DNA of 52,028 nt from Acidobacteriota bacterium. Its GTDB lineage: Bacteria > Acidobacteriota > Terriglobia > UBA7540. Shown piece by piece: positions 32,830-42,887 of this stretch. Position 1 is the stretch's first letter; each line of letters starts with the position of its first letter. The stretch is from contig JARLGN010000497.1 of the NCBI GenBank assembly GCA_031292775.1, positions 1-52,028 on the forward strand, in the 5' to 3' direction. The notes beneath the pieces are model-generated. The model was not told where the DNA came from. It searched no databases and saw only the letters and a program-made list of their open reading frames with translations. The position numbers and the translations under genes are program-made.

Positions 32830-34287
32830 TTACTCCGGGTACGCCACTCCCACCTGCACCTTGCGGAAGCGTGCTGGTGAGGCTCCATGGCCCGTGCCCA
32901 TGGTTTGCATCGGCTGTCCCTTACCGCAATTGGGCGTTCCCCACAGCGTCCAGTAATCGGGGCCGCAAATGGCGTCGCAGGAATTCCAAAAGTCGGTGGT
33001 AATGCCGCCGTAGCTGGGGTTCTTCAGCATGCGGGTCTTCTTACCCCCGCGAATCTCCCATCCGATTTCGGTGCCAAACTGAAAGTTGTAGCGGCGGTCG
33101 TCGATGGACCAACTCCGGTTGGTCTCCATATAAATGCCATTGTCGGTATCGGCAATCAGGTCTTCCGGCTTCCAGGTTCCGGGGAGAATGCTGACGTTCG
33201 TCATGCGAATTAGTGGGATGCGATTCCAGCTTTCCGCGCGCATGGCGCCGCTCGACCGTTTCAAGCCGACGGTGGAAGCGGTCTCGCGTGAGCTCAGGTA
33301 ACCCACGAACAGGCCGTCCTTGATGATGGGCGTGCATTGGGCGGGAACGCCTTCGTCGTCGTAAGCAAAAGTGCCCAGCCCGGGGCCATGTGCAGGAGTG
33401 GCGTCAGCGACCACGTTGACAATGTCGGAGGCATATTTGAGCGTGCCCAGCTTATCAATGGTCAGGAAGCTCATCCCGGCGAAGTTGGCCTCAGTGCCCA
33501 ACACGCGGTCCAGTTCAATGGGGTGGCCGATGGACTCGTGAATCTGCAAGCCCAATTGCGAGCTGTCGAGAATAATGTCCTTCTCACCTACGGGGCATTG
33601 ATCAGCCTTGTGCAATGCCACCGACTCCTCAGCCACGCGGCGCGCGTTCTCCACCAAGTCGAGTTCCTGCACCAGCTCATAACCTTTATTCTGATACTGA
33701 CCGCCGAAGGAATTCGGATAGGAGCGCCGCTGGATCTCAGTGCCGGCAAAGGAAGTGGCCACATATCCCGTGCCTGTTTGGGTCTTCAGTTGATAGATTT
33801 CTGATCCCAGGCTGGAAAGGAAAAGTTGCTCGACGCGGCGGAAGTCCATGGCGGCCTCGGCCAAGGTCACCCCCGGCACACTGCGCAGTTCCGCGTCGAT
33901 CTTCAGCATGAGTTCCAGGCAAGACGATGTGGGGACGGAAAACGGATCGATGCGGCAAGGCGCCGCCCAGTGATCGACGATCTTTTTTTCCGGAACAAGA
34001 TGAATCTTATGTTTCTTGGTCAGGGCGCTGGCAAGTGCGATCTCCACGGCCAAAGCCGCCGCCCGATCGACGTCGGCGTGGGTCATCATATCGGTGGAAG
34101 CAAAACCCCACCCTCCCCCGGCAATAACACGGATGCCCAATCCCAGGGACTGCGACTCCCTTACCTGGGAAATTTGCCCATTTTTGGTGGAAAGGTAGCG
34201 CTGGCGGGTATCAAGGACCCTTACCTCGGCGTATGTGGCCCCGCGAGCAACCGCGGTGTCCAACGCCCACGTAGCGAATTCTTTCAT
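32830..34287 (-). CDS. tldD: TldD metalloprotease catalytic subunit
   Basis: A 485-residue protein with the zinc protease signature HESIGH (near residue 255) preceded by IILDSSQLGLQI, and the third metal ligand cysteine in WGTPNCGKGQPMQTM near the C-terminus. Other family segments are YAEVRVLDTRQRYLSTKNG at the N-terminus, GIRVIAGGGWGFAST, and the GGYLSSRE-like strand FVGYLSSRETA. It works as a heterodimer with the PmbA-type protein encoded next, in the cytoplasm, cutting unfolded peptides inside a closed chamber. No RiPP or toxin-antitoxin substrate gene is visible here. Start ATG at 34287. Confidence 0.92.
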   Translation of the reverse strand: MKEFATWALDTAVARGATYAEVRVLDTRQRYLSTKNGQISQVRESQSLGLGIRVIAGGGWGFASTDMMTHADVDRAAALAVEIALASALTKKHKIHLVPEKKIVDHWAAPCRIDPFSVPTSSCLELMLKIDAELRSVPGVTLAEAAMDFRRVEQLFLSSLGSEIYQLKTQTGTGYVATSFAGTEIQRRSYPNSFGGQYQNKGYELVQELDLVENARRVAEESVALHKADQCPVGEKDIILDSSQLGLQIHESIGHPIELDRVLGTEANFAGMSFLTIDKLGTLKYASDIVNVVADATPAHGPGLGTFAYDDEGVPAQCTPIIKDGLFVGYLSSRETASTVGLKRSSGAMRAESWNRIPLIRMTNVSILPGTWKPEDLIADTDNGIYMETNRSWSIDDRRYNFQFGTEIGWEIRGGKKTRMLKNPSYGGITTDFWNSCDAICGPDYWTLWGTPNCGKGQPMQTMGTGHGASPARFRKVQVGVAYPE

Positions 34288-34292
34288 AATTT

Positions 34293-34327
34293 AGCTATCA
34301 GCTCTCAACAATCAGCTCTCAACTACA
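34293..34327. repeat. Degenerate heptamer array, AGCTnTC family
   Basis: Units AGCTATC, AGCTCTC, AACAATC, AGCTCTC, AACTACA, lying just upstream of the tldD start. A related array in the opposite orientation lies 90 bases away (34418-34445), and the same unit family recurs at 51504-51531. Confidence 0.75.
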
Positions 34328-34417
34328 CGAAACGCCGGGCATTAGCCCGTACGGATTCAAATGATGACGTCACTTCCGGCGATCAGCCGCCAACCCGCCC
34401 CTTTCGGTAGAAGTCCT

Positions 34418-34445
34418 GGCTGAAAGCTGATCGCCGATAGCTGAA
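34418..34445. repeat. Degenerate heptamer array, reverse-oriented AGCT family
   Basis: Units GGCTGAA, AGCTGAT, CGCCGAT, AGCTGAA. Its reverse complement (TTCAGCT, ATCGGCG, ATCAGCT) matches the family at 34293, so the two arrays form an inverted pair between ahcY and tldD. Confidence 0.65.
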
Positions 34446-34455
34446 AACTGTTTTT

Positions 34456-35730
<1,275 letters not shown>

Positions 35731-36885
35731 TTATAGTCCAGCCTCTTTCTTCAGGATTGCAGCCTTGTCGGTCTTCTCCCACGTGAAGTCGGGGTCAGGA
35801 CGGCCAAAGTGGCCATAAGCCGCGGTTTTCTTGTAAATGGGTCGCAGCAGGTTGAGCGAGTCAATAATCCCTTGCGGCGTTAATTTAAAGTGCTTGCGAA
35901 TCAGGCTTTCGAGTTGGGATTGGGCGATGCGGCCAGTGCCAAAAGTGTCAACCATGACGGAAACAGGTTCGGCAACACCGATGGCATAAGCAAGCTGCAC
36001 TTCTGCATGGTCGGCAATCCCCGCCGCCACAATGTTCTTGGCAATGTAGCGCGCCATGTACGCTGCCGAGCGATCGACCTTCGTTGGATCCTTCCCGGAA
36101 AAAGCTCCGCCGCCATGATGGGCCGTGCCGCCGTAGGAGTCCACGATGATCTTGCGCCCGGTGAGGCCGGAGTCGCCGACGGGCCCGCCGGTAACAAAAC
36201 GTCCGGTGGGATTGATGTGGTACTTGGTCTTGGCGTCAAGCAAATGGGCCGGGATGACTGGCTTAATGACACACTCCAGCACCCCTTCGCGCAGGGTTTC
36301 GGTGCTGACGCTTGCCGAATGCTGGGTGGAAACAACCACCGCATCCACGCGCACGGGCCGGTTGCCATCGTACTCAACGGTAACTTGTGATTTGCCGTCC
36401 GGACGCACGAAATCGAGGATCCCTTCGCGCCGCACTTCCGCCAGGCGCAAGCAGAGCTTGTGCGCCGTCATGATGGGGAACGGCATCAACTCTTCCGTCT
36501 CGTTACACGCATATCCGAACATCAGCCCCTGGTCACCTGCTCCACCCGGGTTCACACCCTGGCTGATGTCAGGACTCTGGCGCGTCAGGTTGACGATGAC
36601 CTTGCAATTTTCAGAGGTGAAGCCGCCGGCGGGATCGGTGTAACCAATTCCCAGCACGGTTTCACGAACGAGCTTTTCGATATCGGGTTTGGCCGACGTT
36701 GTGATCTCGCCCGCAACATAAACGGACTGGTCCTTCACCATGGATTCGCAAGCCACACGTCCGCGAGGATCGGCGGCAAGGACGGCATCGAGGACGGCGT
36801 CTGAAATCTGATCGCAAATTTTGTCGGGGTGTCCTTCAGTTACGGATTCGGAGGTAAACAGATAATTACTTTTCGGCTCGCTCAA
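35731..36885 (-). CDS. metK: S-adenosylmethionine synthetase
   Basis: A 384-residue enzyme making S-adenosylmethionine from methionine and ATP. Signature segments are [18 protein letters not shown] near residue 15, the PPPi loop [13 protein letters not shown] near 118, and [19 protein letters not shown] near 255. The start is TTG at 36885, supported by GGAGG seven bases upstream; no ATG lies in a suitable position. Its stop is followed directly by the ahcY ATG. The leader from 36886 to 37116 shows no SAM-I, SAM-II or SAH riboswitch pattern that I can recognise. Confidence 0.97.
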   Translation of the reverse strand: MSEPKSNYLFTSESVTEGHPDKICDQISDAVLDAVLAADPRGRVACESMVKDQSVYVAGEITTSAKPDIEKLVRETVLGIGYTDPAGGFTSENCKVIVNLTRQSPDISQGVNPGGAGDQGLMFGYACNETEELMPFPIMTAHKLCLRLAEVRREGILDFVRPDGKSQVTVEYDGNRPVRVDAVVVSTQHSASVSTETLREGVLECVIKPVIPAHLLDAKTKYHINPTGRFVTGGPVGDSGLTGRKIIVDSYGGTAHHGGGAFSGKDPTKVDRSAAYMARYIAKNIVAAGIADHAEVQLAYAIGVAEPVSVMVDTFGTGRIAQSQLESLIRKHFKLTPQGIIDSLNLLRPIYKKTAAYGHFGRPDPDFTWEKTDKAAILKKEAGL

Positions 36886-36938
36886 TCAAGAGCCTCCTTC
36901 TAGTCAATTAGGAATTTTAGGGTCGGCACAAAAATCCA

Positions 36939-36967
36939 ACGTAACATAGGCAAAACGAAAGTGTCAA
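36939..36967 (-). promoter_or_regulatory. Candidate promoter of metK-ahcY
   Basis: On the minus strand a consensus TTGACA (36962-36967) is followed at 17 bases by TTACGT, a poor -10. TATGTT overlaps the spacer. The leader would be about 45 bases long. Only the -35 box is strong. Confidence 0.35.
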
Positions 36968-37116
36968 CGAATTCGAACCGTTATGGGCCTGAGTGAGCCG
37001 ATCGGTCGGAATCAGGGTGCGAATGGCTCGGATGGGCAGCCGAAGCGAGCAAGCACCACAGCGTTAAATTCCACGATGCCATCAATAAACGGTAAAAGAG
37101 TCGCATACCAGGACAT

Positions 37117-38227
37117 TTATGAACTGGCTTTAGCCCCCCGCCGCTGCGAGAGCAGGTAGGATTTGATGAACGGATCCAAGTCACCATTGAGCACACGGTC
37201 CGCATCGCCAACTTCAAATTTGGTCCGATGGTCCTTCACCAATCGGTACGGGTGCAAGACGTAAGAGCGAATCTGGCTGCCAAAGTCGATGTCGGCCTTG
37301 GACGCCTCAAGCTTGTCAGAAACCTGCCGGCGCCGCCGCAGTTCAAGTTCGTAAAGGCGTGACCGAAGCATCTTCATCGCCACTTCGCGATTGCGATGCT
37401 GCGAGCGTTCATTCTGGCACGAGGCCACGGTACCGGTGGGAATGTGCGTGATGCGCACCGCCGAATCCGTGGTGTTGACGTGCTGCCCACCCTTGCCGGA
37501 GGAGCGGTAAGTATCCGTCCGCAGGTCCTCAGGCTTAATATCGATGGTAATGGAATCATCGATTTCGGGACTGACGAAGACTGACGCAAAAGAGGTGTGC
37601 CGCCGTTGCGCGGCATCAAAGGGTGAAATGCGAACCAGGCGGTGCACGCCGCTTTCACCGTGCAGCAGACCATACGCATATTCGCCCGTCACCGTAAAAG
37701 TGGCGGATTTCAAGCCGGCTTCATCACCCGACTGGTAATCATTCATGGTGATTTTAAAACCGCGGGTTTCCGCCCAGCGCTGGTACATGCGCAGCAACAT
37801 TTCGCCCCAATCTTGCGATTCCGTGCCACCCGCGCCGGGGTGAATCGTCATGATGGCGTTCAGGTGATCGTTGTCACCGCCTAAAAGCGATTCCGTTTCG
37901 AGCAGGTCCACCTCCTGGCGGAGCTTGTCGAGCTCGACGCGCAGTTCGGAGTCAATGTTCTCCCCTTCGCGCGAGAGCTCGTAATACGCTTCCATGTCGG
38001 CAAGACGGCGGGCCAACTTCTCGTCCGCATCCAGGGTTTCCGTCAGCCGCTTCCGGGCGGTCAGAATCCTCTGCGATGCTTCCTGATCCTGCCAGAATTG
38101 GGGTTCGGCGATTTGTACTTCGAGGGAGTCCAGTTCCTTGCGGCGTTGAGGAGCGTCAAAGAAAACTCCGAATGTCAGATGATCGCTTCTTGAGTTCGTC
38201 GAATTCGCGTTGTAGTTCTTCGGTCAC
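37117..38227 (-). CDS. prfB: Peptide chain release factor 2, with programmed +1 frameshift
   Basis: Translation starts at GTG 38227, five bases after AAGGAG, and runs 23 codons to CTT followed by TGA at 38156-38158. The slippery site CTTTGAC (38155-38161) lets the ribosome slip one base forward and continue through 346 codons to 37117, giving 369 residues, normal for RF2. A GGAG inside ATTCGGAGTTTT lies just upstream of the site and can act as the stimulatory internal Shine-Dalgarno sequence. The tripeptide anticodon SPF is in VRISPFDAAQRR and the GGQ motif is in SSGKGGQHVNTTD. RF2 terminates at UGA and UAA; the in-frame UGA makes its synthesis self-limiting. lnt lies upstream on the same strand. 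Confidence 0.96.
38155..38161 (-). promoter_or_regulatory. RF2 programmed frameshift site CTTTGAC
   Basis: The minus-strand sequence CTT TGA C is the canonical bacterial prfB shift site, with GGAG a few bases upstream. The zero frame ends here and the +1 frame continues with an uninterrupted RF2 sequence. Confidence 0.95.
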
Positions 38228-38342
38228 AGGTACTCCTTAAAGAAAGTATGTAGCGGTTCTTCATTACACTCGCGCTCCCAAATTCCGGGACAGGCGCCCG
38301 ACGTTCTCTCCGATTCCCAGCCATTGCACGGGAAAAGTCGCA

Positions 38343-38361
38343 GACTTCAAAAACGGAAGTC
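38343..38361. terminator. Short hairpin downstream of lnt
   Basis: GACTTC (38343-38348) pairs with GAAGTC (38356-38361) around a small A-rich loop. It is located 4-23 bases after the lnt stop on the minus strand, with TTTT a little further on. It is a weak candidate for termination or RNA processing between lnt and prfB. Confidence 0.35.
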
Positions 38362-38365
38362 CGCG

Positions 38366-40030
38366 CTACGGCCTCATTCTTGCCGCCTTAAACGATGCGC
38401 CCAGGAGCATGATGGCCGCCACCACGGTGCACAACCAGGCGAAAGCATCTCCATGGGCCGTGTAAAACGTCTGCCGCGTCTCGAAGTTAAAGTACGCGGG
38501 CATGGCCAATTGCTGGTAGCGCGGGATTTCCTTCAGCACCCGGCCATAAGGATCTATGAGGGTTGTCAGCCCGTTATTGGTTGCCCGCAGCAGGTAGCGG
38601 TGATTCTCAATGGCGCGCAGCCGGGCCATTTCCAAATGTTGATAGGCGGCGGCGGATTCACCGTACCAGGCATCATTCGAAATATTCACCAGCACGCCCG
38701 CGCCGCCTGCCACAAGCTTCCGCGCGAGTTGGGGAATGATCGCCTCGTAGCAGATGAATACTCCAATGCCACCGCCGGGAGACTGGGCCACGGAGTAGCT
38801 GGAACCGGGGACGAAGTTCCCCACCTCGTCAGTGATCTTGTGCACCAACCCCGGTAGCGCCCAACCCGGCACATACTCGCCGAAAGGCACCAGATGAATT
38901 TTATCATACCGGGACACTTCGCGGCCGTCGGGATCCAGTGTGAAGGCACTGTTGGTGATACTTTCCCCCTTCGCATCAACGGGAATTATCGTATTCCCGA
39001 TGACGAAGGCATGTGCCTGGCGCGCCATATCTTCCATGGCGTTGTGAAAAATCGGATCGCGAGTGAAGAAGAAGGGCGCGGGGTTCTCCGCCCAGATCAG
39101 CAAGGGAGGATTTAAGGAATTGTCGATTGTCGATTGCCGATTGCCGATTGAGGGAACGGCCTCGGAATTTTGGATTTTGGATTTTGGATTTTGGATTGGC
39201 GGAGTTCCGGTTGCCAACTCTTGAATTTTGAATCTTGAATCTTGAATCGCCAGCTCGGCGACGCTGAATTGAACGAGTTCCCGAAGCTTTGTGGCATCGC
39301 GCCAGGGCGTCCAAGCATCCAGCTCCGGCCCATCTAATGGCACGTTGGGCTGGACGAGAATTGCCAGTTCCTTCCCCGCCGCAGCAGGGGGCGGAGCCAG
39401 CCTCCATTGGGCAATGAGTAACAACCCAAGCCAGCCCGCCAGCACCAGTCCGGCCCGCGCACGCCGGGGAGAGATCCATACCCATGCCAGCAGGGCGCTG
39501 GTGGCCACGGCGAGGAATGAAAGGCCGTATACGCCAGTCACCGAAGCAATCTGCCGCACGCCGGGAGCCTGCACGGCATAACCCAGAAGGTTCCAGGGGA
39601 ATCCCGTGACCAGGTACGTGCGGGCCAATTCCATCGGCATCCAAAGAAACGGGGTCAGCGCCAACGCCCATCCCGGGGAGCGGCGCGCGGCCCATCCCAT
39701 CGCGAGGCCGAACCCACCAAAGAAGATTGAGTCAATGATGACGAAGAGAATCAGGACCACCACGGCCAATACCGGCGCCAGGTGCCCGTAGAATTCCATG
39801 ACGGTCACGAACCAATAACAGCTTCCCGCGAAGAAGAAAGCCCCACACACATAACCCAATAGAAACGCATGTTTCAGCCGCTTCTCAACCGCCAGGGCGG
39901 CGAGCACGGGGAAGCACGCCACCCACACCAGGCCGCGCCAATGGAGCTTGGGAAAGCACGCCACGAGCATGAGCCCGCTCAGCGCGGCGGCGATTAATCG
40001 TGTGGAGGTTTTCGCAAGTAAATTGCGCAT
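38366..40030 (-). CDS. lnt: Apolipoprotein N-acyltransferase, with a heptamer-repeat insertion
   Basis: A 554-residue inner-membrane enzyme that adds the third acyl chain to lipoproteins. ATG 40030 follows AAAGGA; a 14-codon extension is unlikely. Residues 1-225 form about eight membrane segments with the family's PFLWMPMELARTYLVTGFPWN. The nitrilase domain carries the triad glutamate in LLIWAENPAPFF, lysine in YDKIHLVPFGEYVPG and cysteine in VFICYEAIIPQL. Between helix FSVAELA and strand PPLLIWAEN lies an extra stretch, about residues 261-305, encoded exactly by 19 heptamer units (39118-39250). It reads as low-complexity polar sequence such as IQNPKSKIQN. The triad is intact, so the enzyme is probably functional with the insert as a surface loop. 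Confidence 0.93.
   Translation of the reverse strand: MRNLLAKTSTRLIAAALSGLMLVACFPKLHWRGLVWVACFPVLAALAVEKRLKHAFLLGYVCGAFFFAGSCYWFVTVMEFYGHLAPVLAVVVLILFVIIDSIFFGGFGLAMGWAARRSPGWALALTPFLWMPMELARTYLVTGFPWNLLGYAVQAPGVRQIASVTGVYGLSFLAVATSALLAWVWISPRRARAGLVLAGWLGLLLIAQWRLAPPPAAAGKELAILVQPNVPLDGPELDAWTPWRDATKLRELVQFSVAELAIQDSRFKIQELATGTPPIQNPKSKIQNSEAVPSIGNRQSTIDNSLNPPLLIWAENPAPFFFTRDPIFHNAMEDMARQAHAFVIGNTIIPVDAKGESITNSAFTLDPDGREVSRYDKIHLVPFGEYVPGWALPGLVHKITDEVGNFVPGSSYSVAQSPGGGIGVFICYEAIIPQLARKLVAGGAGVLVNISNDAWYGESAAAYQHLEMARLRAIENHRYLLRATNNGLTTLIDPYGRVLKEIPRYQQLAMPAYFNFETRQTFYTAHGDAFAWLCTVVAAIMLLGASFKAARMRP
39118..39250. repeat. Nineteen-unit heptamer tandem repeat inside the lnt coding region
   Basis: 133 bases divide exactly into 19 units with no register slip. 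Main families on the plus strand are GATTGCC (four near-identical units from 39125), ATTTTGG (four identical units 39167-39194) and GAATCTT (39223-39243), with degenerate units between. The frame stays open throughout. Confidence 0.9.
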
Positions 40031-40144
40031 TGATCCTTTGGGAGGCCGGTGCGATTCGCGAGACGGCATCAAGCGGTTATCGATTCCTGTAACAAAAGTG
40101 GACCTTTCAATCTACTCCCGGAACAGGTTGATTCGAGTTCACAC

Positions 40145-40402
40145 CCCTCGCCCCCCTGGGGGAGAGGGGGGACCGCAAGCCGGAGGGGGCCCCACGTTCT
40201 GCTTGTTGTGGGGGTGAGGGGGTTGGCACCAAGATAGGAATCGTGCGCCTGAGCCGTGGAAGCAAGTGAAAAGGCAAAGGTGAAATCTCTAAGCTTTGGC
40301 AATGTCTTGGTAGCCCCCGGAGTTCTTGACCCCCTCACCCGTCCCGCCCCGGCTGGTGAAGGCGCCGGTTGCGGGCCACCCTCTCCCCCAAGGGGGCGAG
40401 GG
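40145..40402. mobile_element. 258-bp non-coding element with 24-bp terminal inverted repeats, copy 1
   Basis: Terminal inverted repeats at 40145-40168 and 40379-40402 match at 23 of 24 positions, each itself nearly palindromic (CCCTCGCCCCC ... GGGGGAGAGGG). Inside them a second inverted pair is GGGTGAGGGGGT near 40212 and GACCCCCTCACCC at 40328-40340. The centre has a short heptamer array (GTGAAAA, GGCAAAG, GTGAAAT at 40266-40286). No frame of note. Copy 2 is at the window's right end. Confidence 0.8.
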
Positions 40403-40574
40403 AACCGTCTTTCCTCGATCTCCGCTGGAAACAGGTTGGCGCGACCGCCAGCGTGAGAAATAACCCCAGCTTCCCCGCATAGCGAGCGCTTGTTCTGCAT
40501 CTCGTTCCCAACTTGACGCGATCTATTTTGGACACGCGTGGTATTAAAGCACCCGTCGACGATAACCTGACGTC

Positions 40575-40790
40575 GCCCCTGCCGGGGCTCAGCATCCGTT
40601 CGTTTACGCTCTTTCCCACGGCTGGCTCGCCATGGGCTACAGGACAACGCCCGTTTCACGGGCTCCCGGGTACCGCTGACCGTTATTCTCGCGCCTATGG
40701 GCGGGACGGGCCTACGCCCGCCGAAGGGGCACTGGTGAAGTATAACCAACGTCGGCTTCGGCCCGCAGGCGGGTGAGGGGGTCAGTTGGG
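40575..40790. repeat. Cluster of REP-like hairpins
   Basis: Successive GC-rich hairpins: GCCCC/GGGGC at 40575-40588, CCCACGGC/GCCATGGG at 40615-40636, GCCCG/CGGGC at 40649-40663, and a GGGCGGG/CGCCCGCC pair around 40700-40722. A tail with GGGTGAGGGGGT near 40780 is shared with the inverted-repeat elements. The pattern resembles REP sequences mobilised by RAYT transposases in other genomes. No transposase gene is in the window. Confidence 0.55.
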
Positions 40791-40796
40791 ATCTCG

Positions 40797-41072
40797 TCAG
40801 ACTATCTTGATCTCAGGCTGATTGAATTTAGTCACCAAGTACCACACTAGTGCATTTACGCAAACGATTGGAACACCAGCGACCAAATAGCCTTCCCATC
40901 CCGGCAGTTTATCTAACAACTGCTGCAGGAAAATAACGATGAAGGACCCCGGGAATAATAGAAGCCATCCCAGGAACAGGGGCGCAATGTTGCTGTGCAC
41001 GTTTGCGAAAGAAGGCAGCATGAATCCCGCACATTGAACCGCACCAAATATGACCCAGAGTTTCCAACGCAT
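40797..41072 (-). CDS. Small membrane protein, function unknown
   Basis: A 91-residue protein from ATG 41072, with hydrophobic segments at about residues 4-20 (LWVIFGAVQCAGFMLPSF), 30-52 (APLFLGWLLLFPGSFIVIFLQ in two parts) and 63-82 (YLVAGVPIVCVNALVWYLV). It is therefore a three-helix inner-membrane protein. No conserved motif is recognised. The ribosome-binding site is weak (GAAGG about 9 bases upstream). The frame is open to 41147, but the extra part coincides with a heptamer repeat. It lies between REP-like elements and the SPOR gene. Confidence 0.5.
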   Translation of the reverse strand: MRWKLWVIFGAVQCAGFMLPSFANVHSNIAPLFLGWLLLFPGSFIVIFLQQLLDKLPGWEGYLVAGVPIVCVNALVWYLVTKFNQPEIKIV

Positions 41073-41118
41073 ACGGTCATGCCTTCGACGAGCGGGGACA
41101 GCTTCCCACTTCAGTCCC

Positions 41119-41167
41119 GTATCCAACGAGTTCAATCCAAAATCCAAAATCTAAAATCCAAAATCGT
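41119..41167. repeat. Heptamer tandem repeat of AAATCCA type abutting the SPOR gene stop
   Basis: Units in register: GTATCCA, ACGAGTT, CAATCCA, AAATCCA, AAATCTA, AAATCCA, AAATCGT. AAATCCA is a rotated reverse complement of the ATTTTGG units inside lnt. The last unit touches the stop codon at 41167-41169. Confidence 0.85.
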
Positions 41168-41805
41168 CAGTGTCTGACAAACGGCTTAAAGCCGTCCTGT
41201 TTGAGTTTAATGCGCGCCTTCTCCGCATCGTCGCGTGTCTTGAACGGGCCCACCAGCACGCGAAAAAGGCTATCATCCGAGTGGGAAGATTCCGGTGTCA
41301 TCAGATATACCGGGTAACCCTTGCCTTTCAGGGCATTAACCATAGCCTCCGCGTCCTGCTTGGCGTGCAGCGCCACAACCTGCAGAGTTATCCCCGCTCC
41401 CACATCGCTTGGAGCAGGCGTGGCAGGCTTCGCGGCAGCCCGGTGGGTTTCAACTGGAGGCGCAACCTCTACGGGCTTGGCCGGGGCCGCTGGGGGAGTT
41501 GTTCCGGCTTCCCCGGGAGGAATCACCTCGGTATCAGGAGCCGCGTTGGAAGGGGCGTGGCCGACGCCTGCATCCGGGGGTTGGCCTTGTCCGGTGTCCG
41601 GCGGTGGGTTCACCGTGGGCGGAACAACTCCGGGAGTGGTAACAACCTCTGTAGACGGAGCCGAGTGGAGGCTGCGTTCGTTGCGCCCCACCAGGAATCC
41701 CGCCGAAAAGCAAACTGCCATTGTCGCAACACACACGAGAAAAATGAGGATTAAGACTCGCGCGGAATGGCTTCTTTCCTCATCTTCCCTTACCTCCGTT
41801 GCCAC
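41167..41805 (-). CDS. SPOR-domain membrane protein
   Basis: A 212-residue protein. GTG 41805 is preferred because GAGGAGG lies about 6 bases upstream; a TTG seven codons earlier overlaps that site. One membrane segment (about residues 16-40, VLILIFLVCVATMAVCFSAGFLVG) is followed by a long proline/threonine-rich linker of about 100 residues. A C-terminal SPOR domain follows (TLQVVALHAKQDAEAMVNALK to FKTRDDAEKARIKLKQDGF). SPOR domains bind peptidoglycan stripped of stem peptides and draw proteins to the septum or other sites of remodelling. The linker length suits reaching from the inner membrane to the cell wall. It follows the slipin gene on the same strand by about 55 bases. Confidence 0.88.
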   Translation of the reverse strand: MATEVREDEERSHSARVLILIFLVCVATMAVCFSAGFLVGRNERSLHSAPSTEVVTTPGVVPPTVNPPPDTGQGQPPDAGVGHAPSNAAPDTEVIPPGEAGTTPPAAPAKPVEVAPPVETHRAAAKPATPAPSDVGAGITLQVVALHAKQDAEAMVNALKGKGYPVYLMTPESSHSDDSLFRVLVGPFKTRDDAEKARIKLKQDGFKPFVRH

Positions 41806-41861
41806 GGTGGTCCTCCTCGCATCCAAGGCGAAATGGCAAGTCTTCGCCCGGAATCCTTTGG

Positions 41862-42635
41862 TTATTTTTGCTCTTCCACAGGCTTCGCAGCCGCAACAGT
41901 CTTCCCCATCAGAGCCGTCAGCAACTCAACCGGAATCGGAAAAACGATCGTAGTGTTCTTCTCCGTGCCGATTTCCGCCAGCGTCTGAAGGTAGCGAAGG
42001 GTAATCGTGACCGGCTCACGCGCCAGTATGGACGCGGCTTCCGAGAGTTTTTCCGAGGCCTGGAATTCGCCGTCTGCATTGATAATTTTGGCGCGGCGCT
42101 CACGCTCAGCTTCTGCCTGCCGGGCCATGGCGCGTTGCATTTCCTGGGGCAAGTCCACTTGCTTGATTTCGACCTTGGTAACTTTGATGCCCCACGCTTC
42201 GGTCTGCTCGTCCAGAATCGTCTGCAGCCGCGCATTCAGCTTTTCGCGCTGGGAGAGCAGGTCGTCTAATTCCACCTCACCCAGCACCGACCGCAGCGTG
42301 GTCTGCGCCAGTTGTTCAATGGCGTAGCGATAATTCTCCAGTTCCAGGATGGCCTTCTGCGCGCTCAGCACGCGGAAGTACACAACGGCATTCACCTTCA
42401 CGGATACGTTGTCACGCGTAATAACGTCCTGGGGAGGAATATCCCAGGCCACCACGCGGAGTGAAACACGGACGATTTTATCGATCGGCCAGTATACAAG
42501 AATAAGTCCGGGGCCTTTATCAATGGCTAAAACCCGCCCCAGCCGGAATACCACTGCGCGCTCATATTCGCGCAATACGTTCAGACAGGACGAAACCCAG
42601 AAAAAGATGATGACCGCCGCGACGATGTATCCCAT
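41862..42635 (-). CDS. Slipin (stomatin-like SPFH protein)
   Basis: A 257-residue protein with an N-terminal membrane segment ([18 protein letters not shown]) followed directly by an SPFH/band-7 domain: [54 protein letters not shown], the [13 protein letters not shown] helix, and the coiled coil [29 protein letters not shown] precedes the ATG. Slipins assemble into ring-like scaffolds on the inner membrane. They are typically encoded next to NfeD-type proteases, as here, and the archaeal NfeD partner cleaves its stomatin partner. The NfeD gene is upstream, separated by 252 bases that hold half of an inverted-repeat element. Confidence 0.93.
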   Translation of the reverse strand: MGYIVAAVIIFFWVSSCLNVLREYERAVVFRLGRVLAIDKGPGLILVYWPIDKIVRVSLRVVAWDIPPQDVITRDNVSVKVNAVVYFRVLSAQKAILELENYRYAIEQLAQTTLRSVLGEVELDDLLSQREKLNARLQTILDEQTEAWGIKVTKVEIKQVDLPQEMQRAMARQAEAERERRAKIINADGEFQASEKLSEAASILAREPVTITLRYLQTLAEIGTEKNTTIVFPIPVELLTALMGKTVAAAKPVEEQK

Positions 42636-42719
42636 AAGTAACTCCTCTCCGCATTCCTATGACTGAGGCATATCCAACTGGAAGTTCAAATGCACGCGGG
42701 AAGTAAACTCATTAGCTAT

Positions 42720-42796
42720 CCCTCGCCCCCTTGGGGGAGAGGGTGGCCCGCAACCGGCGTTTTCATCAGCCGGGGCGGGACGGGTGAGGAGGTCAC
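42720..42796. repeat. Solo half of the 258-bp inverted-repeat element
   Basis: One complete 24-bp terminal repeat (42720-42743) followed by the inner arm to about 42796, in reverse orientation relative to the right arms of the full copies and of the same 77-base length. The partner arm is missing. It lies between nfeD and the slipin gene. Confidence 0.75.
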
Positions 42797-42887
42797 CCAA
42801 GAACCAGTTGCCACTTTGCATCACCGTTAATTAAACCATGTTGGCGCCGCTGTCCCTGCCAAGTCACTCAAAAAACCGCAAGCCAGT

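Noticed and set aside
36886-37116. Possible SAM or SAH riboswitch in the metK-ahcY leader
   Set aside because: The minus-strand leader lacks the SAM-I core (GAGGGA...GGCCC...GGCAACC), and I see no SAM-II or SAH motif; only a good -35 box and ordinary hairpins are present.
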